Counted from the stretch's first letter, positions 27,406-35,663 are shown. The stretch is 40,122 nt of DNA from Rhodospirillales bacterium (GCA_028869315.1 JAGWSV010000170.1:1-40122), one strand, 5' to 3'. Numbers and translations are program-made. Notes: a model not told the origin generated them from the letters alone.

Positions 27406-28932
27406 TCATCGCACGTTCTCCCCCACTGGCAGCGCCAGGCCGCCGCCCACCAGCCCCGGATGCAGGCCGGGGAATTGCTGCTGGATCGGTCCGGCCGGCT
27501 CCTTCCAGCCACCGCCCAGCGCCTTGTAGAGATCAAGCAGCGCCACGACCCGCGCGAGCCGCACCTGCGCCAAGGTGTCCTCGTCCCCGTACAGGGTGGC
27601 CTCGGTGCTGAGCACCGTGGTCACGTCCACCGTGCCGGCGCCCAGCTGGGCGCGGGCGATCGCCGCGGCGCGCGCCGCGCTCGCCACCGCCTGGCGTTGC
27701 AGCGCTTCCTGGGTGGTGGCGTAGCGCCAGGCGGCCAGCGCGTTGTCCACGTCGGTGAAGGCCTGCACCACCGCCTTGCGGTAATCGGCGAGCAGCACCT
27801 CGTACTGGGCTTTCGACTGTTCGAGCTGGCCGCGCAGCAGCCCGCCGTCGAACAGCGGCTGCGCCAGGCTGGCCGCCGCGGAGGCGATGATGCCGCCCGG
27901 GGTGAACAGGCTCGCCAGCGCCGCCGACTGGTAGCCGCGCTGGCCGGTGAGATCGACGGTCGGGAAGAACGCCGCCCGTGCCGCCTTGATGTTGAAATTA
28001 GCGGCGACCAGCTGTGCTTCTGCCGCCGCCACGTCGGGACGCCGGCGCAGCAGGGCGGCGGGCAGCCCGGGCGCCACCGGCGGCAGGGACAGGTCGTCCA
28101 GCGTTCCGGGCACGGCGTGCACCTGTTCGGGCGGCCGGCCGGTGAGGATGCCGAGCCCGATCAGCTCCTGCTCGATCTGGTTCCGCAGCGCCGGGATATT
28201 GGCCCGTTCGGCGTTCACCAGCGCTTCCTGCTGGGCGATGTCGAGCGCGGTCGCGGTGCCAGCGTCGAGCCGGCCGCGGATCACCGCCAGGGTCGCTTCG
28301 GCGTCCTTCAGGTTCTGCTCTGCGAAGCGCAGCCGGTCGGCGTCGGCCAGTGCGGTGAACCAGGTCTGCGCCACCGCGGTCACCGCCGTCAGTGCCACGG
28401 TCTGCGCGTTGTAGCGGCTGGCCACCGCGCTGGCTTCCGCGCTGCGCAGCGATGCCAGGTTCCGGCCCCAGAAATCCGCCTGGTAGGAAATATTGAGGCC
28501 CAGGTCATAGGTGTGCTGGGTGAACACGGTGGTGCCGACGCCGCGGCTGGTCAGCGCGGATTGCTGCCACCGTGCCCCGCCGCTGCCGGACAGGCTGGGG
28601 AGCAGCGCGCTGCCGCCGATGCGCACGGCCGCGTCGGCGGCGCGGATCTGCGCCACCGCGGCAGCGATGTCGAAATTATGCCGTTGGGTCTCCGCAACCA
28701 GCCGGTCGAGCTCGGAGGAGCGGAAGCCGCGCCACCAGTCGGGCGACGGCCAGATGCGCGCCGCGGCCGCGTTCGTCCCGGCCGGCGCGGCATCGCGGTA
28801 GCGGCCGGGCACCGCGAGCGCGGGCTGGCTCCAGTCGGGGCCGAGATCGCAGCCGCCGAGCAGCAGCACGGCGGCGAGGCCGGCGGCAAGCGGGGCGAGC
28901 CGCCGGAGCGGGCGGTGGGTCATGGCGGCCAT
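27406..28932 (-). CDS. Outer-membrane efflux lipoprotein, NodT/OprM family
   Basis: A 508-aa TolC-like outer-membrane factor that forms the exit duct. Signal peptide with lipobox LLLGGCDLG (Cys near residue 28) marks it as a lipoprotein. The NodT-type features PDWWRGFRSSELDRLVAETQRHNFDIAAAVAQIRAADA and, in the second half, LLRRRPDVAAAEAQLVAANFNIKAARAAFFPTVDLTG are very clear. It is the first gene of the operon, 101 bp before the fusion protein. In many relatives the outer-membrane gene comes last or is unlinked. The start could be the ATG at 28932 or 28923; neither has a strong ribosome binding site. Confidence 0.93.
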   Translation of the reverse strand: MAAMTHRPLRRLAPLAAGLAAVLLLGGCDLGPDWSQPALAVPGRYRDAAPAGTNAAAARIWPSPDWWRGFRSSELDRLVAETQRHNFDIAAAVAQIRAADAAVRIGGSALLPSLSGSGGARWQQSALTSRGVGTTVFTQHTYDLGLNISYQADFWGRNLASLRSAEASAVASRYNAQTVALTAVTAVAQTWFTALADADRLRFAEQNLKDAEATLAVIRGRLDAGTATALDIAQQEALVNAERANIPALRNQIEQELIGLGILTGRPPEQVHAVPGTLDDLSLPPVAPGLPAALLRRRPDVAAAEAQLVAANFNIKAARAAFFPTVDLTGQRGYQSAALASLFTPGGIIASAAASLAQPLFDGGLLRGQLEQSKAQYEVLLADYRKAVVQAFTDVDNALAAWRYATTQEALQRQAVASAARAAAIARAQLGAGTVDVTTVLSTEATLYGDEDTLAQVRLARVVALLDLYKALGGGWKEPAGPIQQQFPGLHPGLVGGGLALPVGENVR

Positions 28933-28942
28933 ATTGGCAGGA

Positions 28943-28966
28943 ATTGTAACCGCCGTATTGCGGCGG
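28943..28966 (-). promoter_or_regulatory. Candidate efflux-operon promoter with palindromic operator
   Basis: A TACAAT -10-like hexamer on the minus strand (28948-28943) lies 1 bp after a perfect palindrome CCGCCG-N5-CGGCGG (28950-28966). The dyad occupies the space where a repressor could block polymerase. No matching -35 is evident. The region is shared with the divergent cupin gene (123 bp between starts). Confidence 0.4.
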
Positions 28967-29055
28967 ATCGGCGCCGCGCGCCGGGGCTGCTATGTTCCCG
29001 GCGGCGGCCGGAGCGCAAGCGCCGGTGGATGACGCTGCTGCCGAAGGAGGAAGCC

Positions 29056-29388
29056 ATGCAGGAAGGCGTACAGGGCATGCGGCTGGCGATCGCCGGCTAC
29101 GACCGGGTGATGGAAGGGGCGGACATGCGCGCCTCGGTCCTGACCCTGGCGGCCGGGGAATGCGTGCCGTGGCACTATCACTCGACCATCACCGACAGCT
29201 TCGTCTGCCTGGACGGGCCGATGGAGGTGGAAACCCGCGCGCCGCGCGCGGTGCACCGGCTCGGTCCGGGGGAGCGCTGCGAGGTGACGCCGAAGACCGC
29301 GCATACCGTGCGCGGGGTCGACGGCGGGGCCTGCAGGTTCATGCTGCTGCAGGGCGTCGGGGTGTACGACAACGTTCCGGTGGGCTGA
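29056..29388 (+). CDS. Small single-domain cupin protein
   Basis: A 110-aa beta-barrel protein of the cupin superfamily. Motif 1 reads G34-x5-H40-x-H42-x4-D47-x6-G54, with Asp in place of the usual Glu; motif 2 has P79-K-T-A-H83. Three His and the Asp could hold a metal ion. It has an AAGGAGG ribosome binding site and an ATG at 29056; an earlier in-frame ATG at 29029 lacks such a site. Function cannot be assigned: small cupins include dioxygenases, sugar isomerases and metal sensors. It is divergent from the efflux operon, so a regulatory link is possible but unproven. Confidence 0.82.
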   Translation: MQEGVQGMRLAIAGYDRVMEGADMRASVLTLAAGECVPWHYHSTITDSFVCLDGPMEVETRAPRAVHRLGPGERCEVTPKTAHTVRGVDGGACRFMLLQGVGVYDNVPVG

Positions 29389-29460
29389 GGCGATCCGGGT
29401 TCTGCAACGACCCTGGCGCCGAGCCGGCGGTGGAGGGAGCCGGGGACGCCGGCCTGTGAT

Positions 29461-30432
29461 TCAGACAGGGGCGCCGGCTGCTGGCACCTCCGCCGGCGGG
29501 GCATCGGACACGGCGCGGTCGGGTCGTGTCGCGAGATTCCGGTTGAAGCAGAAGATGTTCGCATCTATGGGGACGATGTCGAACCGTTCCCGGGCCATGC
29601 AGAGCCAGAACGGAAGGCTGCTTCCCTGGAACGGGAACAGCCAGTCGTGGGTTTCGATGATGATCAGCTTGGTGCGCTTCACCCAGTCCGTGTTGCCGCT
29701 GAACAGCCCTCGTTCCGCCCCCTCGATATCGATCTTCACGATCAGCGGGTCCCGGCCGCCGGCCATCTCGATGATTTCGGCGATCGCGTAGCAGCGGACC
29801 TGGCGTTCGCCGGACGCGGCGAGCTGCGCCCCCGGCGGGTTGTCGTCGCGGTAGTCGAAGGCCATCATCGCCGGCTCGTGCCAGACGGCGCCGCTGACGA
29901 GGTGGATATCCGCCAGCCCGCGGATGTTCTGCTGCATCAGCGCGACGTTTTCCTGCGCCGGTTCGATCGCATAGATCGCGGCGGTGGGGAACCGGTGCCG
30001 GAACCAGACCGCGGACAGGCCGATATTGGCGCCGCAGTCGATGATCAGCGGCGCGGCCACGCTGCGGGCATAGGCATGAAAGGCCGCGGCCTGCCGGGGT
30101 GCCCGGTCGAGATCATAGTGCCGGCCGAAGAAGACTTCCGTCATCGTTCCCATGTCCGCCGCCCGCAAGGCGAGCGTACGCCCGACCGAAGCGACGAACA
30201 TGTGCCGTTCGCGGCGCGGCGACCGCGTCAGCGAGGCGGTGTAGAACATCGCCAACGAAAACGCGGATCGGAGGCCGAGGGTCGCGGTGCACCACGCCAG
30301 GGTGGCGACGGCGACCCGCAGCCGGGACGCGCCGCGGCGCTCCGCGACGTCGCGTGCGCGTGAACCGGGGTCGGGTGTGCGGGTCACCGGTCGCCTCCAG
30401 GACCCGAAGTTCGGGTCGACATGCCTTGGCAC
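29461..30432 (-). CDS. FkbM-family methyltransferase
   Basis: A 323-aa SAM-dependent methyltransferase of the FkbM type, which methylates hydroxyls on sugars, polyketides or lipids. Seen: IIDCGANIGLSAVWF (SAM-binding motif I, about residues 128-142), AIYAIEPAQENVALM (motif II with the acidic residue), and VKIDIEGAERGLF plus KLIIIETHDW, typical FkbM signatures. Residues 1-95 include a hydrophobic stretch (ATLAWCTATLGLRSAFSLAMFY) that may be a membrane-associated helix. The start used is a GTG at 30432; it is uncertain, since the conserved domain begins much later. It lies downstream of the GT2 gene (147-bp gap) in a probable surface-glycan cluster. Confidence 0.85.
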   Translation of the reverse strand: MPRHVDPNFGSWRRPVTRTPDPGSRARDVAERRGASRLRVAVATLAWCTATLGLRSAFSLAMFYTASLTRSPRRERHMFVASVGRTLALRAADMGTMTEVFFGRHYDLDRAPRQAAAFHAYARSVAAPLIIDCGANIGLSAVWFRHRFPTAAIYAIEPAQENVALMQQNIRGLADIHLVSGAVWHEPAMMAFDYRDDNPPGAQLAASGERQVRCYAIAEIIEMAGGRDPLIVKIDIEGAERGLFSGNTDWVKRTKLIIIETHDWLFPFQGSSLPFWLCMARERFDIVPIDANIFCFNRNLATRPDRAVSDAPPAEVPAAGAPV

Positions 30433-30579
30433 CAGAATCGGCGCGGATCGCGGCGTGCCATCCAGACCGTGACATGATCTGTCTCGGCCGTGCGCCTGGC
30501 TTGCTTCTCGTAGCGCGCGCCGGCGCCCGCCGGTCCGCCCGCGATCGAGCGGGTCCCGCTGTGCTGCGCGGCCGGCCTC

Positions 30580-31710
30580 TCACGGACCATCGCCATGATC
30601 GCCCTCCGGTTGGATCGCTCCCGGATGGATGGCGACCGCGATGCCGCCGCGGCCTGACGCCATGTCCTCGGGCGCGGGGCAGAGCGCGCCGGTGGCCGCC
30701 CGCGCGCGCCAGGCCAGGTTGTTGCAGGAATATCCGCCCCGGGCCGCCTTGGCGGCGACCACCGGCGCCTGCCGGAGACTTTCCAGCAGGATATGGCGCC
30801 AGCTTCCGGGTTCGTCGAACAGCAGGCGCCAGGAAGCGGCGAACGATCCGGCTTTCATCGCGTCGGTGAACGCCCGGTAGTAAAACCGGCGGTCGATGGC
30901 GGCTTTGTGCCGGTGCAGGGCGCGGACCAGGGACGCATTGCCGGCGACAAGCGGCGAGTAGCGCAGCATGCGTCCTTCCGCCTGGCGGATGCGATCGAGA
31001 TCGGCGGCGGTCTGCACCTCCGTCAAGGTTCCCGGCCGGACCCGGTAGCGGTACATCGCCTCCGGCGTGATCCACCACCGGGCGCCGCAGAGCAGGCACC
31101 GCAGCGCCAGGATGTAGTCCTCGCCGAACCGGCTTGCCTCGTGATAGCGGATGTCGTTGACGTCGAGAAACCGCCGGCGGAACATCGGCTGCATGAAGCC
31201 GTAGCTGGTGTGAAGCTGCCGGCGCCGGCGCCGGCGCCGCTTGCCGATGTCGCCGATGATGAACTCCTCGGGCGGCATCCGTCGCGGCGCCGCCAGTCGC
31301 GCCGGCGGGATCAATAGGGACGGCGGCGAGGCATCCGCCTCCGCCCAGATCAGAAGATTGTCGGAGACGATATCGGCGCCGTTCGCTTCGCCGATCGCCA
31401 GCAGCCGGGCAAGGCGCTGCGGTTCGAACAGGTCGTCGGCGTCGAGCAGGGCGATCCAGCTGCCCCGCGCGGCCGCGAGCCCGCGGTTGCGGGCCGCGCC
31501 CGGCCCGAGATTGGTCGGATTTTGCAACAGGCGCACCCGCGCATCCTGCGCGCGCATGCCGGAGACGATGTCGGCGGTGGCATCGGTGGAGGCGTCGTCG
31601 ATCACGATCACCTCGATCCGCTGCTCGGTCTGGCGCAGTGCGGAGGCAACCGCCGGTTCGATGAACGGCTGTGCATTATAGGCCGGAACGATGACCGAAA
31701 CCCTGATCAC
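30580..31710 (-). CDS. Family 2 glycosyltransferase
   Basis: A 376-aa GT-A-fold glycosyltransferase that would transfer a sugar from a nucleotide sugar to a glycan or lipid. Seen: VSVIVPAYNAQPFI at the N terminus, VIVIDDASTDAT, NLGPGAARNRGLAAARG, LLDADD (metal-binding D-x-D, near residue 94) and a later GEDY. No obvious transmembrane segment. A run of seven Arg (residues about 158-164) comes from a CGGCGC repeat at 31218-31240, between the donor domain and the acceptor side. The start is a GTG at 31710, 42 bp after the PIG-L gene. A truncated, frameshifted relative of its 5' end lies upstream of PIG-L. Confidence 0.9.
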   Translation of the reverse strand: MIRVSVIVPAYNAQPFIEPAVASALRQTEQRIEVIVIDDASTDATADIVSGMRAQDARVRLLQNPTNLGPGAARNRGLAAARGSWIALLDADDLFEPQRLARLLAIGEANGADIVSDNLLIWAEADASPPSLLIPPARLAAPRRMPPEEFIIGDIGKRRRRRRRQLHTSYGFMQPMFRRRFLDVNDIRYHEASRFGEDYILALRCLLCGARWWITPEAMYRYRVRPGTLTEVQTAADLDRIRQAEGRMLRYSPLVAGNASLVRALHRHKAAIDRRFYYRAFTDAMKAGSFAASWRLLFDEPGSWRHILLESLRQAPVVAAKAARGGYSCNNLAWRARAATGALCPAPEDMASGRGGIAVAIHPGAIQPEGDHGDGP

Positions 31711-31752
31711 GGCGCCCGCTCAAGCCGCCGCATGCCCAGGCTGCGCCACCGT

Positions 31753-32532
31753 TTACCCGCGGACGAACACTTCATGGGGACCGGAAAACAACGCGAGAAA
31801 CGCCGGTTGGATGCGATAGCCGGTCGGATCGTCCGGGATCAGGTTCGAGACCTGGGACGCATGGCAGGCGATCGCACTGGCCTTGGCCGGCAGGTACGGC
31901 GTGACATCGATCCGCGCGCCGCTGATCGGTGCGGCCGGAAGCCAGGCGGTATCCGGCAGGGTCCATCCCCAGACCGGGTAGCACAGCAGGCCGGTAGCGC
32001 ACCGCTGCGCCGCCAGGCGCGCGGCGCGAAAGGCGGCCAGATGGTCCCGATGCGGATCGTGTTCCCAGGTCGTGCAGATGGTGCCGATCCGGTGGCGCCG
32101 GACATAGTCTTCGACCTGCTGCGCGACCCGGTGCAGCGGGCGCCCGAACAACGGGGCAGCACCGTCGCGGATGCCGAGAAACGTCAACCGTTCCCGACCA
32201 ACACCGAGAACGGCGGCCGCGCGACCTGCCTCCTTCGCCCGCAGGTCGACGAGGCGAGGCCAGGGATAGGCCCGCGAGCGAGGATGCGAGCCGCGTCCGT
32301 CGGTCAGGATCATGACGTGCACGTCCTGGCCCCGTGCGCAGCATTCCGCGATCAGGCCGCCGCAGCCCAGGCTTTCGTCGTCCGGATGCGGGGCGAGGAC
32401 CAGCACCGGTGCCTCGCCGCCCAGCAGCGTGGGGAGAGGCACGACCGGAAGCGCCCGCAAGGTGGCCAGAACCTCGGTGGCCGGTACCATCGGCCGCGCA
32501 TGCCGGAGAAGTCGCCCCGGTATCAGGTGCAT
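31753..32532 (-). CDS. PIG-L family deacetylase
   Basis: A 259-aa zinc-dependent LmbE-like deacetylase. The zinc site is APHPDDESLGCGG near residue 47, completed by the HDPHRDH motif near 158. Known relatives remove acetyl groups from N-acetylglucosaminyl lipids, mycothiol precursors or antibiotic intermediates. With a GT2 and an FkbM methyltransferase next door, removal of an acetyl group from an amino sugar in a surface glycan or glycolipid is the simplest idea. The ATG at 32532 lacks a strong ribosome binding site, and the N terminus overlaps the end of the GT2 remnant by about 10 bp. Confidence 0.88.
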   Translation of the reverse strand: MHLIPGRLLRHARPMVPATEVLATLRALPVVPLPTLLGGEAPVLVLAPHPDDESLGCGGLIAECCARGQDVHVMILTDGRGSHPRSRAYPWPRLVDLRAKEAGRAAAVLGVGRERLTFLGIRDGAAPLFGRPLHRVAQQVEDYVRRHRIGTICTTWEHDPHRDHLAAFRAARLAAQRCATGLLCYPVWGWTLPDTAWLPAAPISGARIDVTPYLPAKASAIACHASQVSNLIPDDPTGYRIQPAFLALFSGPHEVFVRG

Positions 32533-32818
32533 GGCCGAGGCCCGTCACCCGCCAGCGTGCGGGCCAGGGAGGGCCGGTCGGTGGTCCGGGCGGCGGAGGT
32601 CACCGTGCCCGGCCCGTCGTCGCCGGGGCTGCGCAGCAGGCCCACCCGCGTGTCCGCGCCCGCCCGCCCGACGCCGCCTCCGCCGTCGCCTCGGCGGAGG
32701 CGGCGTCGATCACGATCGCCGCGATCCGCGGCACCCTCTGCCGCAGCGCGGAACGGATCGCCGGCTTGACCGATGGAGCGGCGCTCCAGGCGGGAAGGAT
32801 CACGGACGCCCTGATCAT
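32523..32818 (-). pseudogene. Frameshifted fragment of a GT2 glycosyltransferase
   Basis: Starting at the ATG at 32818 the minus strand reads MIRASVILPAWSAAPSVKPA then IRSALRQR-VPRIAAIVIDAASAEATAEAASG. It aligns end to end with the first 50 residues of the intact GT2 (MIRVSVIVPAYNAQPF..., SALRQTEQRIEVIVIDDASTDAT...). It then needs a one-base frame change near 32665, after which TRVGLLRSPGDDGPG matches ARVRLLQNPTNLGPG of the intact copy. Homology ends where the PIG-L gene begins. The D-D nucleotide motif has become D-A-A-S. This is a decayed partial duplicate of the neighbour, or the front of a different GT2 replaced by PIG-L. Confidence 0.75.
32669..32708. repeat. 16-bp perfect inverted repeat
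   Basis: The arms 32669-32684 and 32693-32708 are exact reverse complements with an 8-nt loop. The structure lies inside the GT2 remnant and is absent from the intact copy, so it arose in the remnant. No T-run follows on either strand, so it is not a typical intrinsic terminator. Confidence 0.75.
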
Positions 32819-33347
32819 GGTTCGAGTCCCCGCTCCGTCGCGTATCCCGCGCGAACCGCCTCTGTATCGAACTGCGCCGCTCTGGCGACTGGCAACATGC
32901 GTCAACCGTATCCGTTGCGTTGCCGGATGCGCGTTCCGCCGGCGCGATCTGCGCGTCCGGACACACCGCCTGACGGATCATAAGCCACCATCGGCCCGCA
33001 TTGCTTTCACGTGTCCCGGAGCGGTATGCCAGACATCAGTACAGGCATGACATATGTATCGTGGCCCTGCGGGTGACACGGGAGGCGCGTCGGAGATAAC
33101 CCGATGCGACAGGGTACCGATCCGCGCGGGCCGCACGGCCTGCCGGCAGCCGATCGGGTCCGCCTGGCCGGCGCCCGCCATTGGGGCGCCGGCGCGGCGA
33201 TACCGCGCTCCGAAGCCGCTGCACCCGTCCGCCCGCCTCGCCTTCGCCCGCATCCGGTCGGCCGTCGGGCCCGCCGGTTGATCTGGGTCAACGACCCCCT
33301 TATGGCCATGCTGGACACTGACCCAGCGATCCAACAGGAGGAACCGG
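32819..33347. other. Intergenic region between glycan cluster and CBS-BON gene
   Basis: About 530 bp with no convincing gene on either strand. It serves as the divergent upstream region of the GT2 remnant and the CBS-BON gene. A slightly AT-richer pocket lies near 33040-33062 (ACATATGTATCG). An FNR/FixK-like box lies at 33278-33291 and a strong ribosome binding site AGGAGGAA just before 33348. No RNA gene is visible. Confidence 0.5.
33278..33291 (+). promoter_or_regulatory. FNR/FixK-type binding box (one mismatch)
   Basis: TTGATCTGGGTCAA differs by one base from the dyad at 18788-18801. Its centre is 63 bp before the CBS-BON start codon. If it sits at -41.5, transcription would start near 33326, with a possible -10 around GACACT at 33314-33319. 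This fits oxygen-responsive activation of the CBS-BON/acetate kinase pair. Confidence 0.6.
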
Positions 33348-34103
33348 ATGAAAGCCGGCGATATCATGACCCGCGGCGTCATCGCGGTGCGCGGCGAAGC
33401 GCCGCTCGCGCAGGCGGTGCGGCTGATGATCGACAACCGTATCAGCGGCCTGCCGGTGCTGGACGCCGCCGGCCGCGCGGTCGGCGTGCTGACGGAGGGC
33501 GACCTGCTCCGCCGGGCCGAAACCGGCACCGAAGGCAAGCGCCCCGGCTGGCTGGAGATCATCTTCGTCCCTGGCCGGCTGGCGGACGATTACATCCGCA
33601 CCCATGGCCGCCGGGTATCCGAGGTGATGACCCCGGACGTGCTCACGGTGGACGAGGCGGCCCCGCTCGACGAGGTCGCGCACACGATGCGCAACAAGCG
33701 GGTGAAGCGCCTGCCGGTGACCCGCGACGGCGTCGTGGTCGGCATCATCAGCCGGGCCGATCTCGTGAAGGTGCTGGCCGAGAAGCTGGAAGTGGCCGCC
33801 GAAACCGGCGACGATGCCACCGTGCGCGACCTGATCCTGGCCGAGCTGCGGCGGGAAAGCTGGGTGCCGCTGCGTTCCATCACCGTCTCGGTGACCGACG
33901 GGGTGGTGGCACTCGACGGCGTGGTGTTCGACGAGCGCCAGCGCCAGGCGATCGGGGTCGCGGCGGAAAACGTCGCCGGGGTGAAGGCGCTCGACAACCG
34001 CCTGATCGTGGTGGAGCCGAATACCGGCATCGTGATGGTGGACCCGCTGGCCGAGGCCGAGCAGGCCGCCGCCGCAAAGGGCGGCGCGAACCCGGCGGCC
34101 TGA
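33348..34103 (+). CDS. CBS-domain pair plus BON domain protein
   Basis: A 251-aa soluble protein with two CBS repeats (MTRGVIAVRGEAPLAQAVRLM...VGVLTEGDLL, residues about 7-60; VMTPDVLTVDEAAPLDEVAHTM...VGIISRADLVKVL, about 92-145). A BON domain follows (RDLILAELRRESWVPLRSITVSV...VAGVKALDNRLIVVEP, about 158-222). CBS pairs bind adenosine nucleotides; BON domains are thought to contact membranes or other proteins. Together they suggest an energy-state sensor, possibly envelope-associated. An AGGAGGAA site precedes the ATG. It lies 45 bp ahead of acetate kinase, likely one operon, with an FNR/FixK-like box upstream. Confidence 0.88.
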   Translation: MKAGDIMTRGVIAVRGEAPLAQAVRLMIDNRISGLPVLDAAGRAVGVLTEGDLLRRAETGTEGKRPGWLEIIFVPGRLADDYIRTHGRRVSEVMTPDVLTVDEAAPLDEVAHTMRNKRVKRLPVTRDGVVVGIISRADLVKVLAEKLEVAAETGDDATVRDLILAELRRESWVPLRSITVSVTDGVVALDGVVFDERQRQAIGVAAENVAGVKALDNRLIVVEPNTGIVMVDPLAEAEQAAAAKGGANPAA

Positions 34104-34148
34104 GCCGGCGGGCGGCACGACGGGCCGAGCCGGAGGAGGAAGGCAAGC

Positions 34149-35330
34149 ATGGCGCATGACGCGGTCCTGGCGCTGAACGCCGGGTCCTCCTCGGTGAAGT
34201 TTGCCCTGTTCGCGGTGGCGGCGGGCGAGGGTCTCACCCGCGTTGCGCATGGGCAGATCGAAGGGATCGGCAGCGCCCCGCATTTGCTGGCCCGCGATCC
34301 CGCGGGCGGTGTGCTGGAGGAGCGCCGCTTCGCCGCGGCGGCGACGCATGAGGACCTGCTCGGCATCCTGATCGACTTCGTGACCGGGCATCTGGGCGGG
34401 CGGGCGCTCGCCGCCATTGGCCACCGGGTGGTGCATGGCGGCACGCGGTTTCACCGTCCCGAGCGTGTGACGGCGGAGGTGCTGGAGGCGCTGGATGCGC
34501 TGGCCCCGCTCGCCCCGCTCCATCAGCCGCATAACCTGGCGCCGATCCGCGCGATCGCCGCCACCCGGCCCGCGGTGCCGCAGGTGGCCTGCTTCGACAC
34601 CGGCTTCCATCACACCATGCCGGCGCTCGCCACCAGCTTCGCCCTGCCGCACGCGATGACCGAAGCCGGCATCCGCCGCTACGGGTTCCACGGGCTGTCC
34701 TACGAGTTCATCGCCAGGCGGCTCCGCGTACTGGCGCCCCGGCTTGCGGCGGGGCGGGTGATCGTCGCGCATCTCGGCAACGGCGCCAGTCTCTGCGCCA
34801 TGGCGGGCGGGCGCAGCGTCGACACCACCATGGGGTTCACCGCGCTCGACGGGCTGATGATGGGAACCCGTTCGGGCAGCCTCGATCCCGGGGTGGTGCT
34901 GCATCTCATTGCGCAGCGCGGTATGACGGCGGCGGCGGTGGAGGATCTGCTCTACCACCGCTGCGGCCTGCTCGGCGTGTCCGGCATCTCCAACGACATG
35001 CGCACCCTGCTCGACAGCGACGATCCGCTTGCCGCGGCGGCGGTGGACTTGTTCGTGTTCCGGATCGGCCGCGAGGCCGGCGCGCTCGCCTCCTCCTTGG
35101 GCGGTCTCGACGGATTCGTGTTCACCGCCGGCATCGGCGAGCACGCGGCCCCGGTGCGCGCGGCCGTGTGCGCGCGGCTCGGCTGGCTTGGCGTGCGGCT
35201 CGACCCGGCGGCGAATGCGCGCGGGGAGGGGTTGATCAGCGCCGCGGACAGCCCCGTTGCGGTCTGGGTGGTGCCGACCGACGAGGAAGCGATGATCGCG
35301 CGCCACACGCTGGAAACATTGCAGGGCTGA
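34149..35330 (+). CDS. ackA: Acetate kinase
   Basis: Converts acetyl phosphate and ADP to acetate and ATP (reversible). The 393-aa protein has NAGSSSVKF at the N terminus, GHRVVHGGTRF near residue 95, ACFDTGFHHTMP, GFHGLSYEF, HLGNGASLCAM and MGTRSGSLDPG. Near the C terminus GIGEHAAPVRA carries the last catalytic region; all family blocks are present. A GGAGGA-type ribosome binding site lies before ATG 34149. The usual partner phosphotransacetylase is not next door, so acetyl phosphate may come from a phosphoketolase or Pta elsewhere. Co-location with CBS-BON and the FNR/FixK-like box suggests use under low oxygen. Confidence 0.97.
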   Translation: MAHDAVLALNAGSSSVKFALFAVAAGEGLTRVAHGQIEGIGSAPHLLARDPAGGVLEERRFAAAATHEDLLGILIDFVTGHLGGRALAAIGHRVVHGGTRFHRPERVTAEVLEALDALAPLAPLHQPHNLAPIRAIAATRPAVPQVACFDTGFHHTMPALATSFALPHAMTEAGIRRYGFHGLSYEFIARRLRVLAPRLAAGRVIVAHLGNGASLCAMAGGRSVDTTMGFTALDGLMMGTRSGSLDPGVVLHLIAQRGMTAAAVEDLLYHRCGLLGVSGISNDMRTLLDSDDPLAAAAVDLFVFRIGREAGALASSLGGLDGFVFTAGIGEHAAPVRAAVCARLGWLGVRLDPAANARGEGLISAADSPVAVWVVPTDEEAMIARHTLETLQG

Positions 35331-35663
35331 GCGGGCCGAAGCCGGGCGCGCGGGGCGCGGCGATCACATCGCGGTGACGGCGCCATCGCGGTCCGGTGAG
35401 CCTGCCTTGGAATTCGCGCCGCGCTGATTAGGTCGGATGGACGACGGGCGGCGTGTTCGATTTTTCGGCGCGAAGGACAGGATTCTTGCCGCGAACGAAC
35501 GTGCCGAATTCATACCGGACAGCATAAACAACGAACGCGCGGATGGAACGTATATTCATAGATCCGTCGAAAACGAACTGACCTGCGGCGCTGTCCACGC
35601 GAATAGCCGGCGCCCGCGGGCCCATTTTGGCGGACGGTTGCATTGCAACAGAGAGTACATATA
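35331..35663. other. Intergenic region with AT-richer part and palindrome
   Basis: This 333-bp stretch is upstream of the stress-type gene. Positions about 35445-35580 are AT-richer than their surroundings, with open frames on both strands that look non-coding. A GGAAC-N15-CGTC pair (35545-35568) vaguely resembles a general-stress (EcfG-type) promoter, but spacing and -10 are off. The 13-bp palindrome near the right end is listed separately. Confidence 0.4.
35637..35649. promoter_or_regulatory. 13-bp palindrome before stress-type gene
   Basis: GTTGCATTGCAAC is a perfect inverted repeat around a central T, ending 14 bp before the start codon at 35664. It could be an operator or a small RNA hairpin near the ribosome binding region. 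No regulator can be named. Confidence 0.35.

Noticed and set aside
32978-33562. Minus-strand gene opposite the CBS-BON start
   Set aside because: It is the shadow of the CBS-BON frame, has no family match, and would overlap the FNR-like box and ribosome binding site.
35545-35568. EcfG-type general-stress promoter before the YflT-like gene
   Set aside because: GGAAC-N15-CGTC has the wrong spacing and a mismatched -10, so it is not strong enough to call.
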